DNA of 64,000 nt from Lachnoclostridium phytofermentans ISDg (GTDB taxonomy: Bacteria; Bacillota; Clostridia; Lachnospirales; Lachnospiraceae), in contig NC_010001.1 of the NCBI RefSeq assembly GCF_000018685.1, positions 1,876,001 through 1,940,000 of the forward strand, given 5' to 3'. Below are positions 51,344 through 60,555 of the stretch, in pieces. The notes beneath the pieces are model-generated. The model did no database searches. It was not told the DNA's origin and saw nothing but the letters and a program-made list of their open reading frames with translations. The translations under genes and the position numbers were made by a program. Position 1 is the stretch's first letter. Every line of letters starts with the position of its first letter.

Positions 51344-52687
51344 TTAAAAATAAATGGTACCTTCACTTGTACGAACTTTACATTGGCAACAATTATCTGT
51401 TGTTCCGCAATCGGAAGTTTCACTTGGAGTACATTCAGGAATACGAGCAAGGGTAACATTATCTACACAACGATCACGAAGTTCTGGCAATGGATGTGGA
51501 GAAGTTTGGAAGCGATAATCCTTTCCGAAACAATCAATACGTGCATCGATGACGTTATGACTTGGTACACAACAAACGTCATGATTCACAATATCTTGAT
51601 ATCTAAAGAATGGAGCACAAGGATCTAAGCAACCTAGTGGTACTATGCTGGAACAACTCTGGGTATTACCAGTGGTGGCTTCAATGATAGCACGAACATA
51701 GTCAATGTTAGGACGAAGACATACGATTTGAGGGAAGTCTCCACAAGGGATAACTTCTTGCCAATCCTTACCTTCATATTTGCAAAGGAGGTCTTTCGCT
51801 TTATGCAAATGTGCAATTTCATAACAGAGGAATTCCTCCCAGATACTACGAATGCAAGGATCGCACTCTGTAAGGAGGCAGGAATAGTAAAGATAACACT
51901 CGGTATATTCATGTAGTAATAAATCTTCCAGCCATGTTGCAGTCGTATCTTTTAAACTCTCATATTGGCTGACGTGTTGTTCTTCAATCAATCCGATTTC
52001 TTGATAGAGTCTGCGTCCTAAATCAGATTTATCATAAAGAGATGCTACATTCATATAGTAATTCATTGTTTGCTGTTCAGCAGCAGTAATGATACCAATG
52101 TTTAATTTGGTTAGAATATCTGCGTTTTTATTACATACATCTGGGAAGATGCTATCTATTGGATGACGATGTTCAGAGATGGTTGGTCTAGCAGGCATTA
52201 TCTCAGTATATCCACCGACTAATTTTTCAGGACAAATCCCATATTCCATATCTAATAGATTTGAATATCTAAAGAGGTGATCAAAATCTTCTAGTAATGC
52301 AAAGTTTAGAGCATTTCTCACTGTACAGTCTGGTTCTTGCTTAGCTAACACAGAGGTCAAGTCAACTGCTAACTGCTCATAAGTGATGGTATGCTCTAAG
52401 ATACTTTCATCCCTAGGTTTTAAGCAACTAATAAGTTTTTGTTGTTGCTGCTCCCCGCGACGGAGGATAGCCAATTCTCTTCTTAATTCATTACAAGGAC
52501 AGTGTCTTGAAAAATTTCTAGAAAACCATTGAGCTTCAAATTCGGTACCATTCATTAGAACGATACGTGTCTTTGTATAAGCATCTGTTTCCTCCTTATT
52601 GTAAGGACATGGGTTAATAGCACGCCAATCCATAAAGGTTTTTTCTATAGGTATTGGTTTTTCGTCAAATGGGTTAAAATTTTGCAT
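51344..52687 (-). CDS. Cysteine-rich protein with ferritin-like motifs
   Basis: 447 residues, no signal peptide. The middle holds three segments with E-x-x-H-type metal-ligand patterns: 'LLEDFDHLFRYSNLLD', 'RLYQEIGLIEEQHVSQYE' and 'WEEFLCYEIAHLHKAKDLL', as in ferritin-like four-helix bundles. Cysteines are frequent throughout, about 25, with clusters 'CGTTDNCCQCK' at the end and 'CLDPCAPF' and 'CCVPSHN' before. I do not know a named family for it. A diiron or storage role, or a spore-layer protein cross-linked through cysteines, would fit. Its neighbours are oxidative-stress genes. Confidence 0.55.
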   Translation of the reverse strand: MQNFNPFDEKPIPIEKTFMDWRAINPCPYNKEETDAYTKTRIVLMNGTEFEAQWFSRNFSRHCPCNELRRELAILRRGEQQQQKLISCLKPRDESILEHTITYEQLAVDLTSVLAKQEPDCTVRNALNFALLEDFDHLFRYSNLLDMEYGICPEKLVGGYTEIMPARPTISEHRHPIDSIFPDVCNKNADILTKLNIGIITAAEQQTMNYYMNVASLYDKSDLGRRLYQEIGLIEEQHVSQYESLKDTTATWLEDLLLHEYTECYLYYSCLLTECDPCIRSIWEEFLCYEIAHLHKAKDLLCKYEGKDWQEVIPCGDFPQIVCLRPNIDYVRAIIEATTGNTQSCSSIVPLGCLDPCAPFFRYQDIVNHDVCCVPSHNVIDARIDCFGKDYRFQTSPHPLPELRDRCVDNVTLARIPECTPSETSDCGTTDNCCQCKVRTSEGTIYF

Positions 52688-52945
52688 GATATTCCTAAAA
52701 TTAATATTATCCTTATTACTATATGATTTTAGGATTTATTAGTGACAATTTAATAAGATATTGCTTGTTAAAATATAGTAATATTGTATCATTCATCATT
52801 TATCAACAATCTGTTTATAAAGTTTGGAAGAAATCTTAATGGAAAAACTTCGATATTAAGATTGAACAATCGGAGATTGCTGTTAAGTTGATTGAATGTT
52901 ACAATAATCTAAGAAGACATAAGAGGAGGATAGAGTACTTAAGTT

Positions 52946-53713
52946 ATGAGAATAATTATATCACCAGCTAAAAAAATGGTGGAAAATATAGAAGCCTTGC
53001 CCGTATGTGGAGAACCTAGTTTCATTGATCAAACCAATCAATTATTAACTTACTTAAAAAGTTTAAGTTACGAGGAAGCAAAAGAGATATGGAATTGCAA
53101 TGATCAGTTAGCTACCATGAATTTTGAGAGAATCGCTAGCATGAACTTAAAAACAAAATTGACTCCTGCCATTCTGTCGTATCAAGGAATACAATATCAA
53201 TACATGGCGCCAGAAGTATTAGAAAAAGACCAATTGGAGTATATACAAGAACATTTATATATTTTATCAGGATTTTATGGAATACTAAAACCGCTTGATG
53301 GTGTTACCGCTTACCGTTTGGAAATGCAGGCTAAAGTGAATTTATCTGATAAGAAGGATTTATATGAATTCTGGGGGAGTTTGTTGTACAATAAACTTCG
53401 CGAAGAAACGGATTTTATATTAAATTTAGCGTCAAAAGAATATAGTAAATGCATTGAGCGTTATGTTACAGAAGATGTGAGATTAGTAACTTGTGTATTC
53501 GGAGAGCGAAAGGGCGAGAAAGTAATAGAGAAAGGGACTTACGCCAAGATGGCCAGAGGAGAAATGGTACGTTATATGGCGGAACATAAGATATCTACAA
53601 TGTCGGAAGTTAAGAAGTTCGATCGATTGGATTTTTCTTATGATGAAAATCTATCGAACGAAACGAAGTTAGTATTTTTGAAAGGAGAATCTAATGTTAG
53701 AGATAGGAAGTAA
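52946..53713 (+). CDS. yaaA: Peroxide stress protein YaaA
   Basis: 255 residues, AAGAGGAGGA upstream. The family start 'MRIIISPAKKM' and 'YQGIQYQYMAPEVLEKDQLE', 'LYILSGFYGILKPLDGVTAY', 'RLEMQAKVNL' and 'FWGSLLYNKL' are all present. YaaA lowers free iron during peroxide stress and binds DNA in E. coli. Its last 20 bases overlap the peroxiredoxin gene, so the two are cotranslated, consistent with a joint peroxide response. Confidence 0.93.
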   Translation: MRIIISPAKKMVENIEALPVCGEPSFIDQTNQLLTYLKSLSYEEAKEIWNCNDQLATMNFERIASMNLKTKLTPAILSYQGIQYQYMAPEVLEKDQLEYIQEHLYILSGFYGILKPLDGVTAYRLEMQAKVNLSDKKDLYEFWGSLLYNKLREETDFILNLASKEYSKCIERYVTEDVRLVTCVFGERKGEKVIEKGTYAKMARGEMVRYMAEHKISTMSEVKKFDRLDFSYDENLSNETKLVFLKGESNVRDRK

Positions 53714-54146
53714 GGCACCAGAATTTACATTAAACAATCAAGAAGGGGTAGAAGTATCGTTAAAGGATTTTTTAGGGAAGAAAGTTATTCTTTATTTTTA
53801 TCCTAAGGATAATACTCCAGGATGTACAGCACAAGCTTGCGGATATGCAACTTTATATCCAGATTTTATGGAGAAGGGTGCTGTTGTAATTGGAGTTAGT
53901 AAGGATTCAGTTCAATCTCACAAAAAATTTGCAGAGAAATATAATCTTCCATTTGAGCTTTTATCGGATACTGAGTTGGAAGTGATAAAAGCCTATGATG
54001 TTTGGCAAGAGAAAAATATGTATGGTAAAAAAACAATGGGTGTTGTTAGAACAACATATTTAATCGATGAAAATGGATTTATAACAGGAGTTTCAGGAAA
54101 AGTAAATGCTGCTAAAAATCCAGAAGATACTCTAAAATTAATATAA
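53694..54146 (+). CDS. bcp: Bcp-type thiol peroxidase (peroxiredoxin)
   Basis: 150 residues, AAAGGAG inside the end of yaaA. The peroxidatic Cys is in 'PKDNTPGCTAQACGYATLYP' (N-T-P-G-C-T), with a second Cys five residues on that can form the resolving disulfide of Bcp/PrxQ enzymes. 'VVIGVSKDSVQSHKKFAEKY' and 'GVVRTTYLIDENG' complete the fold. It reduces hydroperoxides using thioredoxin. Confidence 0.94.
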   Translation: MLEIGSKAPEFTLNNQEGVEVSLKDFLGKKVILYFYPKDNTPGCTAQACGYATLYPDFMEKGAVVIGVSKDSVQSHKKFAEKYNLPFELLSDTELEVIKAYDVWQEKNMYGKKTMGVVRTTYLIDENGFITGVSGKVNAAKNPEDTLKLI

Positions 54147-54223
54147 ATAAGAATTACTGTATCACCTAAAAGAAGTAGAATATAAGAAATAGAATATAAG
54201 AATAAAATATGAGAAATAAAAAC

Positions 54224-54264
54224 GCCACAAGGAAATCAGATAAGAATTTCCTTGTGGCATTTTT
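54224..54264 (+). terminator. Intrinsic terminator of yaaA-bcp
   Basis: GCCACAAGGAAAT pairs perfectly with ATTTCCTTGTGGC around a 9-base loop, followed by ATTTTT. Confidence 0.85.
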
Positions 54265-54358
54265 CACTACCTTTGAATGATAAAGATTATAACACTGATT
54301 TATTTAGTAAGGTTAAAAAGGAACCATTTTAGCTTACAATTTCACAGGTATAAGCTTC

Positions 54359-54871
54359 TTATAACACTAACGACGGAGCTATATAAACACGACTCCCCAA
54401 TTCTTGGTCTAACATATAAAGACTCTTAGAATCATCACCATAGAGTTCCATTTTTTTAATTAAATCAGTGGCTCTCTTTTCTTCCTCGCCTTGTTCTTTT
54501 ACAAACCAATCAAGGAACTGCATAGTACGAAAATCCTTCACTGTGAATGCAGCATCATATATAGTATGGATGAAGTCCGTTACGGATTGTTCATGTTCTA
54601 AAGTTGACTTTAGAGGTTCCATAGCTGAGGTGTATTCTTCTCCTGGAGAATCGATTGCTTGAAGAGATACTTTTAAGTTATTATTCTGCATATACTGCAT
54701 AAAAAGCATAGCATGGTCTCTTTCTTCTTGAGCCTGAATTTTGAACCAATTTGCAAAACCATCTAAGCCTTGCTCTGTATAGTAATTCGACATGTTTAAG
54801 TATAAATAAGCAGAATAAAATTCTTCCCTAACTTGATCATTCAATAAACTGCTAACTTTTTCATTATCCAT
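54359..54871 (-). CDS. ftnA: Ferritin
   Basis: 170 residues, AGGAGGTAAG before the ATG. Ferroxidase ligands can be placed: Glu in 'LNDQVREEFYSAYLYLNMSN', Glu-x-x-His in 'IQAQEERDHAMLFMQYM', Glu in 'LEHEQSVTDFIHTIYD', and Gln-x-x-Glu in 'FVKEQGEEEKRA'. It forms the 24-subunit iron-storage shell without haem (no bacterioferritin Met52-type signature recognised). It is convergent with yaaA-bcp and fits the peroxide and iron theme. Confidence 0.93.
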   Translation of the reverse strand: MDNEKVSSLLNDQVREEFYSAYLYLNMSNYYTEQGLDGFANWFKIQAQEERDHAMLFMQYMQNNNLKVSLQAIDSPGEEYTSAMEPLKSTLEHEQSVTDFIHTIYDAAFTVKDFRTMQFLDWFVKEQGEEEKRATDLIKKMELYGDDSKSLYMLDQELGSRVYIAPSLVL

Positions 54872-55100
54872 TTTCTTACCTCCTATTCTTTGGTAATTTT
54901 ATTATATCATTCTATAAAACTTAAACAAGACCAATTTCTTATAAAAATAAGGATACTTTATTTATACCAGAAAGTTCGCAAAGTATACTTTTTCTTGTTC
55001 ATTATTTTTTGTAAATATTACAGTAGTATGAAACATTTTTATATAACATAGAATTATAAATAACGTCATATGCTGATATAAAAGAGTGTGGGGACTAGTT

Positions 55101-56780
55101 ATGGAAAATAAATTTAACAGCGAAAAATTTATGGATTTGATTATTCCTAATGCCTTATTAAATGTAGTTGAAAATCAAGGAACTATTACTAATATAAATG
55201 ATTCGTATTCCATCGTACATATACCAATAGATAAAATTGATTTTTGTAATTTTAATGGGTTTAGCTATTCCTATTTTCCAACGTGTTATACACTAGATTC
55301 AACGGTAGCGTTAGAAAAAATAGGTTTTGTAAAAGTTAGGAATAATCCAAATTTAAGTCTATATGGTGCAGGTGTTTTGGTAGGAGTAGTTGATTCAGGG
55401 GTGAATTATCAGCATAAGGCTTTTTTGTTTAAGGATAATACCACAAAAATAAATTCAATTTGGGATCAAACAATTTATAATGAAAATACTCCGGTGAATG
55501 AAGAATTTCCATATGGTACATTTTATTCGAGGGAAGATATCAATAGAGCACTAGCACTAAAAAATCCTCTCGATGCGGTACCTTCTACGGATGAAAATGG
55601 TCACGGAACTGCAATTGCAGGAATCATTGTCGGTAATGAGGATACTGGAAATGAATTTTCTGGTGTCGCACCATTATCAGAATTAATCGTTGTAAAATTA
55701 AAACAAGCGAAAAAGGTAGTTAGACAATTTTTTGCAGTATCACAGGAAGTTACTTGCTATCAAAAGTCAGATATCATGATGGGTATTAAATACATAATAA
55801 ATGTAGCTAGAAGGTTAAATCGACCACTTGTTCTATGTATAGCCATGGGATCGAGCCAAGGTGGAGATGATGGTTTAGATCCACTGAGCTATTATCTCAA
55901 TGATATTTCTAGAGCACCTAGGTCCTGTGTAGTTGTGAGTGGAGGGAATGAAGGCAATAGGAGTAGGCATTATCTTGGAAGTTTTGGTAAAGGTGATGAA
56001 TTTAAAGAATTTGAATTTAAAGTTGGGGAAAAAGATAAAGCTTTTTTTATGGAAATATGGATGCAACCAATTCAACGACTGTCGTTTGAAATAACATCTC
56101 CAGCCGGAGAAAAGATTAGTAGTGTATATCCAGGGATACGTCAGATAAAAAAATATAATTTTATATTTGGCCCAACGAAGTTGTGTATCAATAATATTAC
56201 AACAGAAGCAGAGTCTGGAGACCAATTAATACTATTACGCTTTAATAATACGCAAAGTGGTGTATGGAAAATAAGATTAAATAATATTGATAGAACACCT
56301 TCCGATTTTAATGTGTGGTTACCTTCTGGAGAGCTTATTACAAATGAAACCTTTTTTTTACAATCGAATCCTTATCTTACAATAACTGCACCAGGCAACG
56401 CATTTGCTCCGATTACAATAGGAGCTTACGACACATTGGAGGGAGGTATTGCAACATTTTCGAGTAAGGGTTATACAAGAAAAGATGTTATCAAGCCAGA
56501 TTTAACTGCACCAGGTACTTTTATAACAAGTCCATCAAATAAAGAAGGATATGTTACAGTCTCAGGAACTGGAAGCGCAGCGGCACTCACTACGGGTGTT
56601 GTGGCTTTACTATTAGAGTGGGCAATTCTGAGAGGAAATTATACCGGAATAACGGGAAGTGAGATAAAAACTTTTCTAATCCGTGGGGCACGAAGAGAAT
56701 TGAATGTAGATTATCCTAATAGAACTTGGGGCTATGGGCAGATTGATTTATTTGGAACTTTTGAGAAGTTAACTTTATAA
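55101..56780 (+). CDS. Csp-like subtilase, copy 1, nucleophile Ser replaced
   Basis: 559 residues from ATG 55101; this start lines up with the other copies. S8 fold with Csp-like architecture: a short prodomain-like N-terminus, catalytic Asp98 ('GVLVGVVDSGVNYQ'), His168 ('DENGHGTAIAGI') and oxyanion Asn ('VSGGNEGN'). There is a beta-rich insert of about 130 residues ('EIWMQPIQRLSFEITSPAGE' onward), then the active-site segment 'VSGTGSAAALTTG'. The nucleophile position (G-T-S in active enzymes) is Gly491; a Ser stands one residue later. No signal peptide. Csp proteins act in spore germination; CspC and CspA of C. difficile are known pseudoproteases. An inactive sensor or scaffold role is inferred. 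Confidence 0.82.
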   Translation: MENKFNSEKFMDLIIPNALLNVVENQGTITNINDSYSIVHIPIDKIDFCNFNGFSYSYFPTCYTLDSTVALEKIGFVKVRNNPNLSLYGAGVLVGVVDSGVNYQHKAFLFKDNTTKINSIWDQTIYNENTPVNEEFPYGTFYSREDINRALALKNPLDAVPSTDENGHGTAIAGIIVGNEDTGNEFSGVAPLSELIVVKLKQAKKVVRQFFAVSQEVTCYQKSDIMMGIKYIINVARRLNRPLVLCIAMGSSQGGDDGLDPLSYYLNDISRAPRSCVVVSGGNEGNRSRHYLGSFGKGDEFKEFEFKVGEKDKAFFMEIWMQPIQRLSFEITSPAGEKISSVYPGIRQIKKYNFIFGPTKLCINNITTEAESGDQLILLRFNNTQSGVWKIRLNNIDRTPSDFNVWLPSGELITNETFFLQSNPYLTITAPGNAFAPITIGAYDTLEGGIATFSSKGYTRKDVIKPDLTAPGTFITSPSNKEGYVTVSGTGSAAALTTGVVALLLEWAILRGNYTGITGSEIKTFLIRGARRELNVDYPNRTWGYGQIDLFGTFEKLTL

Positions 56781-56858
56781 ATAAAAATCATATGATAATA
56801 AAAGAAGTTTAGGTGATTAAGATATTAATCTTGTTATCAAATCTAAAGGATGGATTCT

Positions 56859-58538
56859 ATGGAGAATAAATTTATCAGTGAGAACTATATGGAAATAATT
56901 ATACCAAATCGATTAGTAGATACTTTAGAAATTGGTACTAGCGTAACCTATGTTAACTCGAAACATTCCATTGCGAATATACCACGTGATCAGATTGATT
57001 TTTGTACTCTTGGAACATTTAATTATTCTAATTTCCCATCTATATTTACCTTAGATTCTAGTTTAGCTTTAGAACAAATTGGTGTGACTAGACTTCAAGC
57101 GAATCCTAATTTTTCTTTGTATGGGACTGGTGTATTAATTGGAATTATCGATAGTGGAATTAACTATCAAAATCCTGCTTTTTTATATAGTGATAAGAGT
57201 ACCAGGATTTATACGATTTGGGATCAAACAATTACGGATGAAAATGCTCCAGTAAATGAGGATTTTCCATATGGAACAATCTATTCAAAAGTAGATATAA
57301 ATCGTGCTCTGAAATCACCAACTCCATTAGAAATTGTTCCTACGAATGATGAAATAGGTCATGGTACTGCTATAGCAGGGATAGCAGCCGGAAGTACGGA
57401 TACGAGCAATGATTTCGCTGGCGCAGCGCCATTATCTGAATTAGTGGTAGTCAAAATGAAACAAGCGAAAAATATTACGAAGCAATTTTTCTCTATCCGA
57501 GAGGATGCTATTTGTTATCAAGAGACAGATGTTATGTTGGGAATTAAATTTTTAGAGTCAATAGCCAGTGAATTAAATCGCCCTTTAGTACTTTGTATAG
57601 CTTTCGGCACTGGTCAGGGACCGCATGATAGTTTGGGTTCAACTAGTACGTATTTGGCAAATATTACGAGTTTACCGAAGACTTGTGTAGTAATCTCTGC
57701 TGGTAATGAAGGAAATTCTCAGAGGCATTATTCTTATAACATTAGATCTGGTGTGCCTTTTGATGAATTCGAAATGGTCGTTGGAGAAAATGATAAAAAA
57801 TTTTTTATGGAAATATGGTTAGAACCTATTCAACGAATTTCACTTGAGATTACATCGCCATCTGGGGAGACGATAAGTAATACCAATCCTGCAATAAGAC
57901 ATTCAAGAAGATATTCCTTTGTATTTAGTCCTACAGTAATATGCATCAACAATATAGCTACAGTTTCAGAAACTGGTCTTCAATTGGTTTGGTTACGATT
58001 TGAAAATGCTCAAAGCGGACCATGGAGATTTCGCTATAATAATATAGATAATACTAGTTCAGTGATAAATGTATGGCTCCCATCAGGGGATATTATCTCA
58101 ACCAGTACTTATTTTCTGCAAGCAGATCCTGAAACGACAGTTACTTCGCCAGGAGATGCCGTTGCACCTGTCACAATAGGTTCGTATAATACGTTAGAAG
58201 GAGGGATATCATACTTTTCAGGAATAGGTTATACAAGAAAAGGTGAAGTGAAACCTGATTTGGCTGCTCCAGGGACGGATATAAAAGCTCCTTCTGGTAA
58301 TACCGGTTATTCTGCTGCTACTGGAACAGGAGCTGCAGCAGCTCTAACAAGTGGAGCGGTAGCCCTACTTTTAGAATGGGCAGTTGTACGAGGAAATTAT
58401 ACGATTATAACGGGGCGTGAAGTTAAAACGTTATTAATACGTGGTGCTAGACGAGAGACTTCTGAAGAATATCCAAATCGATTTTGGGGTTATGGAAAAG
58501 TTGATATTTATGGTGTATTCGAAAAACTCATCATATAA
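56859..58538 (+). CDS. Csp-like subtilase, copy 2, nucleophile Ser replaced
   Basis: 559 residues from the second ATG at 56859; AAAGGA at 56845 is correctly spaced for it and too close to the ATG at 56850. Asp ('IGIIDSGINYQ'), His ('DEIGHGTAIAGIA') and Asn ('ISAGNEGNS') are kept; the serine segment reads 'ATGTGAAAALTSG', with Gly at the nucleophile position and no neighbouring Ser. It has the same domain order and length as copy 1, but its sequence has diverged well away, so the duplication is not recent. It is 78 bases after copy 1, probably in one transcript. Confidence 0.82.
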   Translation: MENKFISENYMEIIIPNRLVDTLEIGTSVTYVNSKHSIANIPRDQIDFCTLGTFNYSNFPSIFTLDSSLALEQIGVTRLQANPNFSLYGTGVLIGIIDSGINYQNPAFLYSDKSTRIYTIWDQTITDENAPVNEDFPYGTIYSKVDINRALKSPTPLEIVPTNDEIGHGTAIAGIAAGSTDTSNDFAGAAPLSELVVVKMKQAKNITKQFFSIREDAICYQETDVMLGIKFLESIASELNRPLVLCIAFGTGQGPHDSLGSTSTYLANITSLPKTCVVISAGNEGNSQRHYSYNIRSGVPFDEFEMVVGENDKKFFMEIWLEPIQRISLEITSPSGETISNTNPAIRHSRRYSFVFSPTVICINNIATVSETGLQLVWLRFENAQSGPWRFRYNNIDNTSSVINVWLPSGDIISTSTYFLQADPETTVTSPGDAVAPVTIGSYNTLEGGISYFSGIGYTRKGEVKPDLAAPGTDIKAPSGNTGYSAATGTGAAAALTSGAVALLLEWAVVRGNYTIITGREVKTLLIRGARRETSEEYPNRFWGYGKVDIYGVFEKLII

Positions 58539-58583
58539 GAATCCCGAAACGATATAGGAAAACCTCGTTAATACGAATTTGTG

Positions 58584-58613
58584 CTGTCGCCCAAATTCGC
58601 AGGACTGCGACAG
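58584..58613 (+). other. Hairpin just before Csp-like copy 3
   Basis: CTGTCGC pairs with GCGACAG; an overlapping alternative pairs GAATTTG with CAAATTC. It ends four bases before the GGAG ribosome binding site of copy 3 and could modulate its translation. Confidence 0.4.
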
Positions 58614-58627
58614 AATGGAGTGTTTAC

Positions 58628-60307
58628 ATGGAAAACCGATTTATCAGTGAAAATTATTTCGACTTACTAGTTAATAACTCATACTTATATACTCTAGATC
58701 CCAATACAGTTGTTACTACAATAAATAACAGTTATTCTATATATCAACTTCCATATGAAGATATAAATAAATGTGATTTCCAAGGTATCACATATAGCAA
58801 TGTACCAAGGTGCTATACTTTAGAATCAACTTTTGCACTAGAGGTAACAGGCGTTAAAAGAGTTCAAAGTAATCCTAATTTAGCTCTTATGGGGACTGGT
58901 GTATTAATTGGAATCATTGATACTGGTATCAATTATCTTCACTCTGCATTTTTATATAATGACAATACTTCAAGAATTACTTCCATTTGGGATCAAACAG
59001 TTAATATTGATCCACCAGAAATAGGTCAAGAATTTCCATATGGAACAATTTATACGAAAGAAGATATTAATAAAGCCTTAGAGCAACCATACCCTTTAGA
59101 GGTCGTACCAACCGATGATCAAATCGGACATGGAACAGCAATTGCTGGTATTGCAGGTGGAAGTACTGATAGAGCAAATGACTTTTCTGGAATAGCTCCT
59201 TTGGCGGAATTTGTGGTTGTGAAACTTAAACAAGCAAAGAGAATAACCAAAGACTTCTTGTCCATACCAAATGAAACAATTTGTTATCAAGAGACAGATG
59301 TTATGATGGGGGTTAAATACGTAGAAAGTGTTTCGGAACAATTAAATCGGCCACTCGCTTTATGTTTAGCAATGGGTTCCAATCAAGGAAGTCATGATGG
59401 TTTAGGAGCGCTTTCTAGTTATCTAAATGATCTATCAGAATTACCAAGAACATGTGTTACTATTAGTGCGGGAAATGAAGGGAATTCTAGAAGACATTTC
59501 TCACGATATGTAAGAAGTGGAGAAGAATATACGGATGTTGAACTAAATGTTGGAGAGAAAGATAAAAAATTTTTTTTAGAAATATGGACAGAGCCTATCC
59601 TAAGAATTTCACTTGATATCATAACCCCTTCTGGTGAAAGAATTGAGAATTTAACTCCAGGATTTAGCCAGACGACTATTCATACGTTTGTATTTGGGCC
59701 TACTAAATTATGTGTAAAGAATGTTCCCACGGTTCCAAGAACTGGAGACCAGTTGATATGGCTTCGATTTGATGACGCTCAAAGTGGACTCTGGAGACTT
59801 CGAATTCATAACATTGATAGAGTAAATGCACAGTTTAATGCATGGTTACCATCTGGAGATATTGTTTCTAATGATACCTACTTCATAGAATCGGATTCTT
59901 ATATAACAATTACTTCGCCAGGGAACGCAATTGCACCAATCACAATAGGTTCCTTTGATACAAACACAGGAGGCATTTCTATTTTTTCTAGTAAAGGTTA
60001 TTCTAGGGCGAATGAAATAAAACCAGATTTAGTTGCCCCTGGGACAGAACTTACTGCACCAACGAGTACGAATGGGTATGTAGATGTCTCAGGAACTGGG
60101 GCCGCCGCAGCAGTAAATACTGGTATTGTGGCACTTTTATTTGAGTGGGCAATTACTAGAGGATTTTATACAGGAATCACAGGAGTGGAAATTAAGACAT
60201 TTTTAATAAGAGGAGCGGATAGAGATATATCATTAGATTATCCGAATAGAATCTGGGGGTATGGTAAGGTAGATTTATATGGGGTATTTGAAAAGGTAAT
60301 AATATAA
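58628..60307 (+). CDS. Csp-like subtilase, copy 3, nucleophile Ser replaced
   Basis: 559 residues, GGAG seven bases before the ATG. Asp ('IDTGINYLHSAF'), His ('DQIGHGTAIAGIAGG') and Asn ('ISAGNEGNS') are kept; the serine segment is 'VSGTGAAAAVNTG' with Gly for Ser. It shares long near-identical stretches with copy 4 at protein and DNA level (for example 'FYTGITGVEIKTFLIRGADR'), so these two are the youngest pair of the array. Other features are as in copy 1. Confidence 0.82.
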   Translation: MENRFISENYFDLLVNNSYLYTLDPNTVVTTINNSYSIYQLPYEDINKCDFQGITYSNVPRCYTLESTFALEVTGVKRVQSNPNLALMGTGVLIGIIDTGINYLHSAFLYNDNTSRITSIWDQTVNIDPPEIGQEFPYGTIYTKEDINKALEQPYPLEVVPTDDQIGHGTAIAGIAGGSTDRANDFSGIAPLAEFVVVKLKQAKRITKDFLSIPNETICYQETDVMMGVKYVESVSEQLNRPLALCLAMGSNQGSHDGLGALSSYLNDLSELPRTCVTISAGNEGNSRRHFSRYVRSGEEYTDVELNVGEKDKKFFLEIWTEPILRISLDIITPSGERIENLTPGFSQTTIHTFVFGPTKLCVKNVPTVPRTGDQLIWLRFDDAQSGLWRLRIHNIDRVNAQFNAWLPSGDIVSNDTYFIESDSYITITSPGNAIAPITIGSFDTNTGGISIFSSKGYSRANEIKPDLVAPGTELTAPTSTNGYVDVSGTGAAAAVNTGIVALLFEWAITRGFYTGITGVEIKTFLIRGADRDISLDYPNRIWGYGKVDLYGVFEKVII

Positions 60308-60329
60308 ATTCAATTTTTATAGATTTGAA

Positions 60330-60402
60330 TTATTAGTGGTGAAGTTAAAGCAAGCAAAAAACATAATAAAGGATATTTTTTCAGTAAATTGACAGCCCAA
60401 TA
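60330..60402 (+). pseudogene. Remnant of a deleted Csp-like copy
   Basis: The spacer after copy 3 contains, in order, a stretch nearly identical to 62943-62998 of copy 5 (coding LVVKLKQAK and following) joined at TTTTTTCAGT to a stretch matching 63237-63254 of copy 5 (AGTAAATTGACAG). In copy 5 these pieces lie about 240 bases apart, and both end near a T-run plus AGT, so the joint looks like a deletion between short matching sequences. This is what remains of another array member. Confidence 0.75.
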
Positions 60403-60555
60403 TCATATAGGAAACTCGAAACGATAAAGAAAACTCATAGAAGATTAAATTCAATCATACTTTATTATAACTATAAAGAAGTTATATTGAAAGTAGAAAA
60501 TTATTTTAATAATCTAATTTTATGTGTTCTAAAGCACGGAGATGGGAGTTTATAT

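Noticed and set aside
55026..55054. Sporulation-type promoter (GTATGAA-14-CATAGAAT) before Csp-like copy 1
   Set aside because: The -10 resembles sigma-E/K sites, but the -35 is poor and the other copies do not show a consistent counterpart, so it is not listed as a feature.
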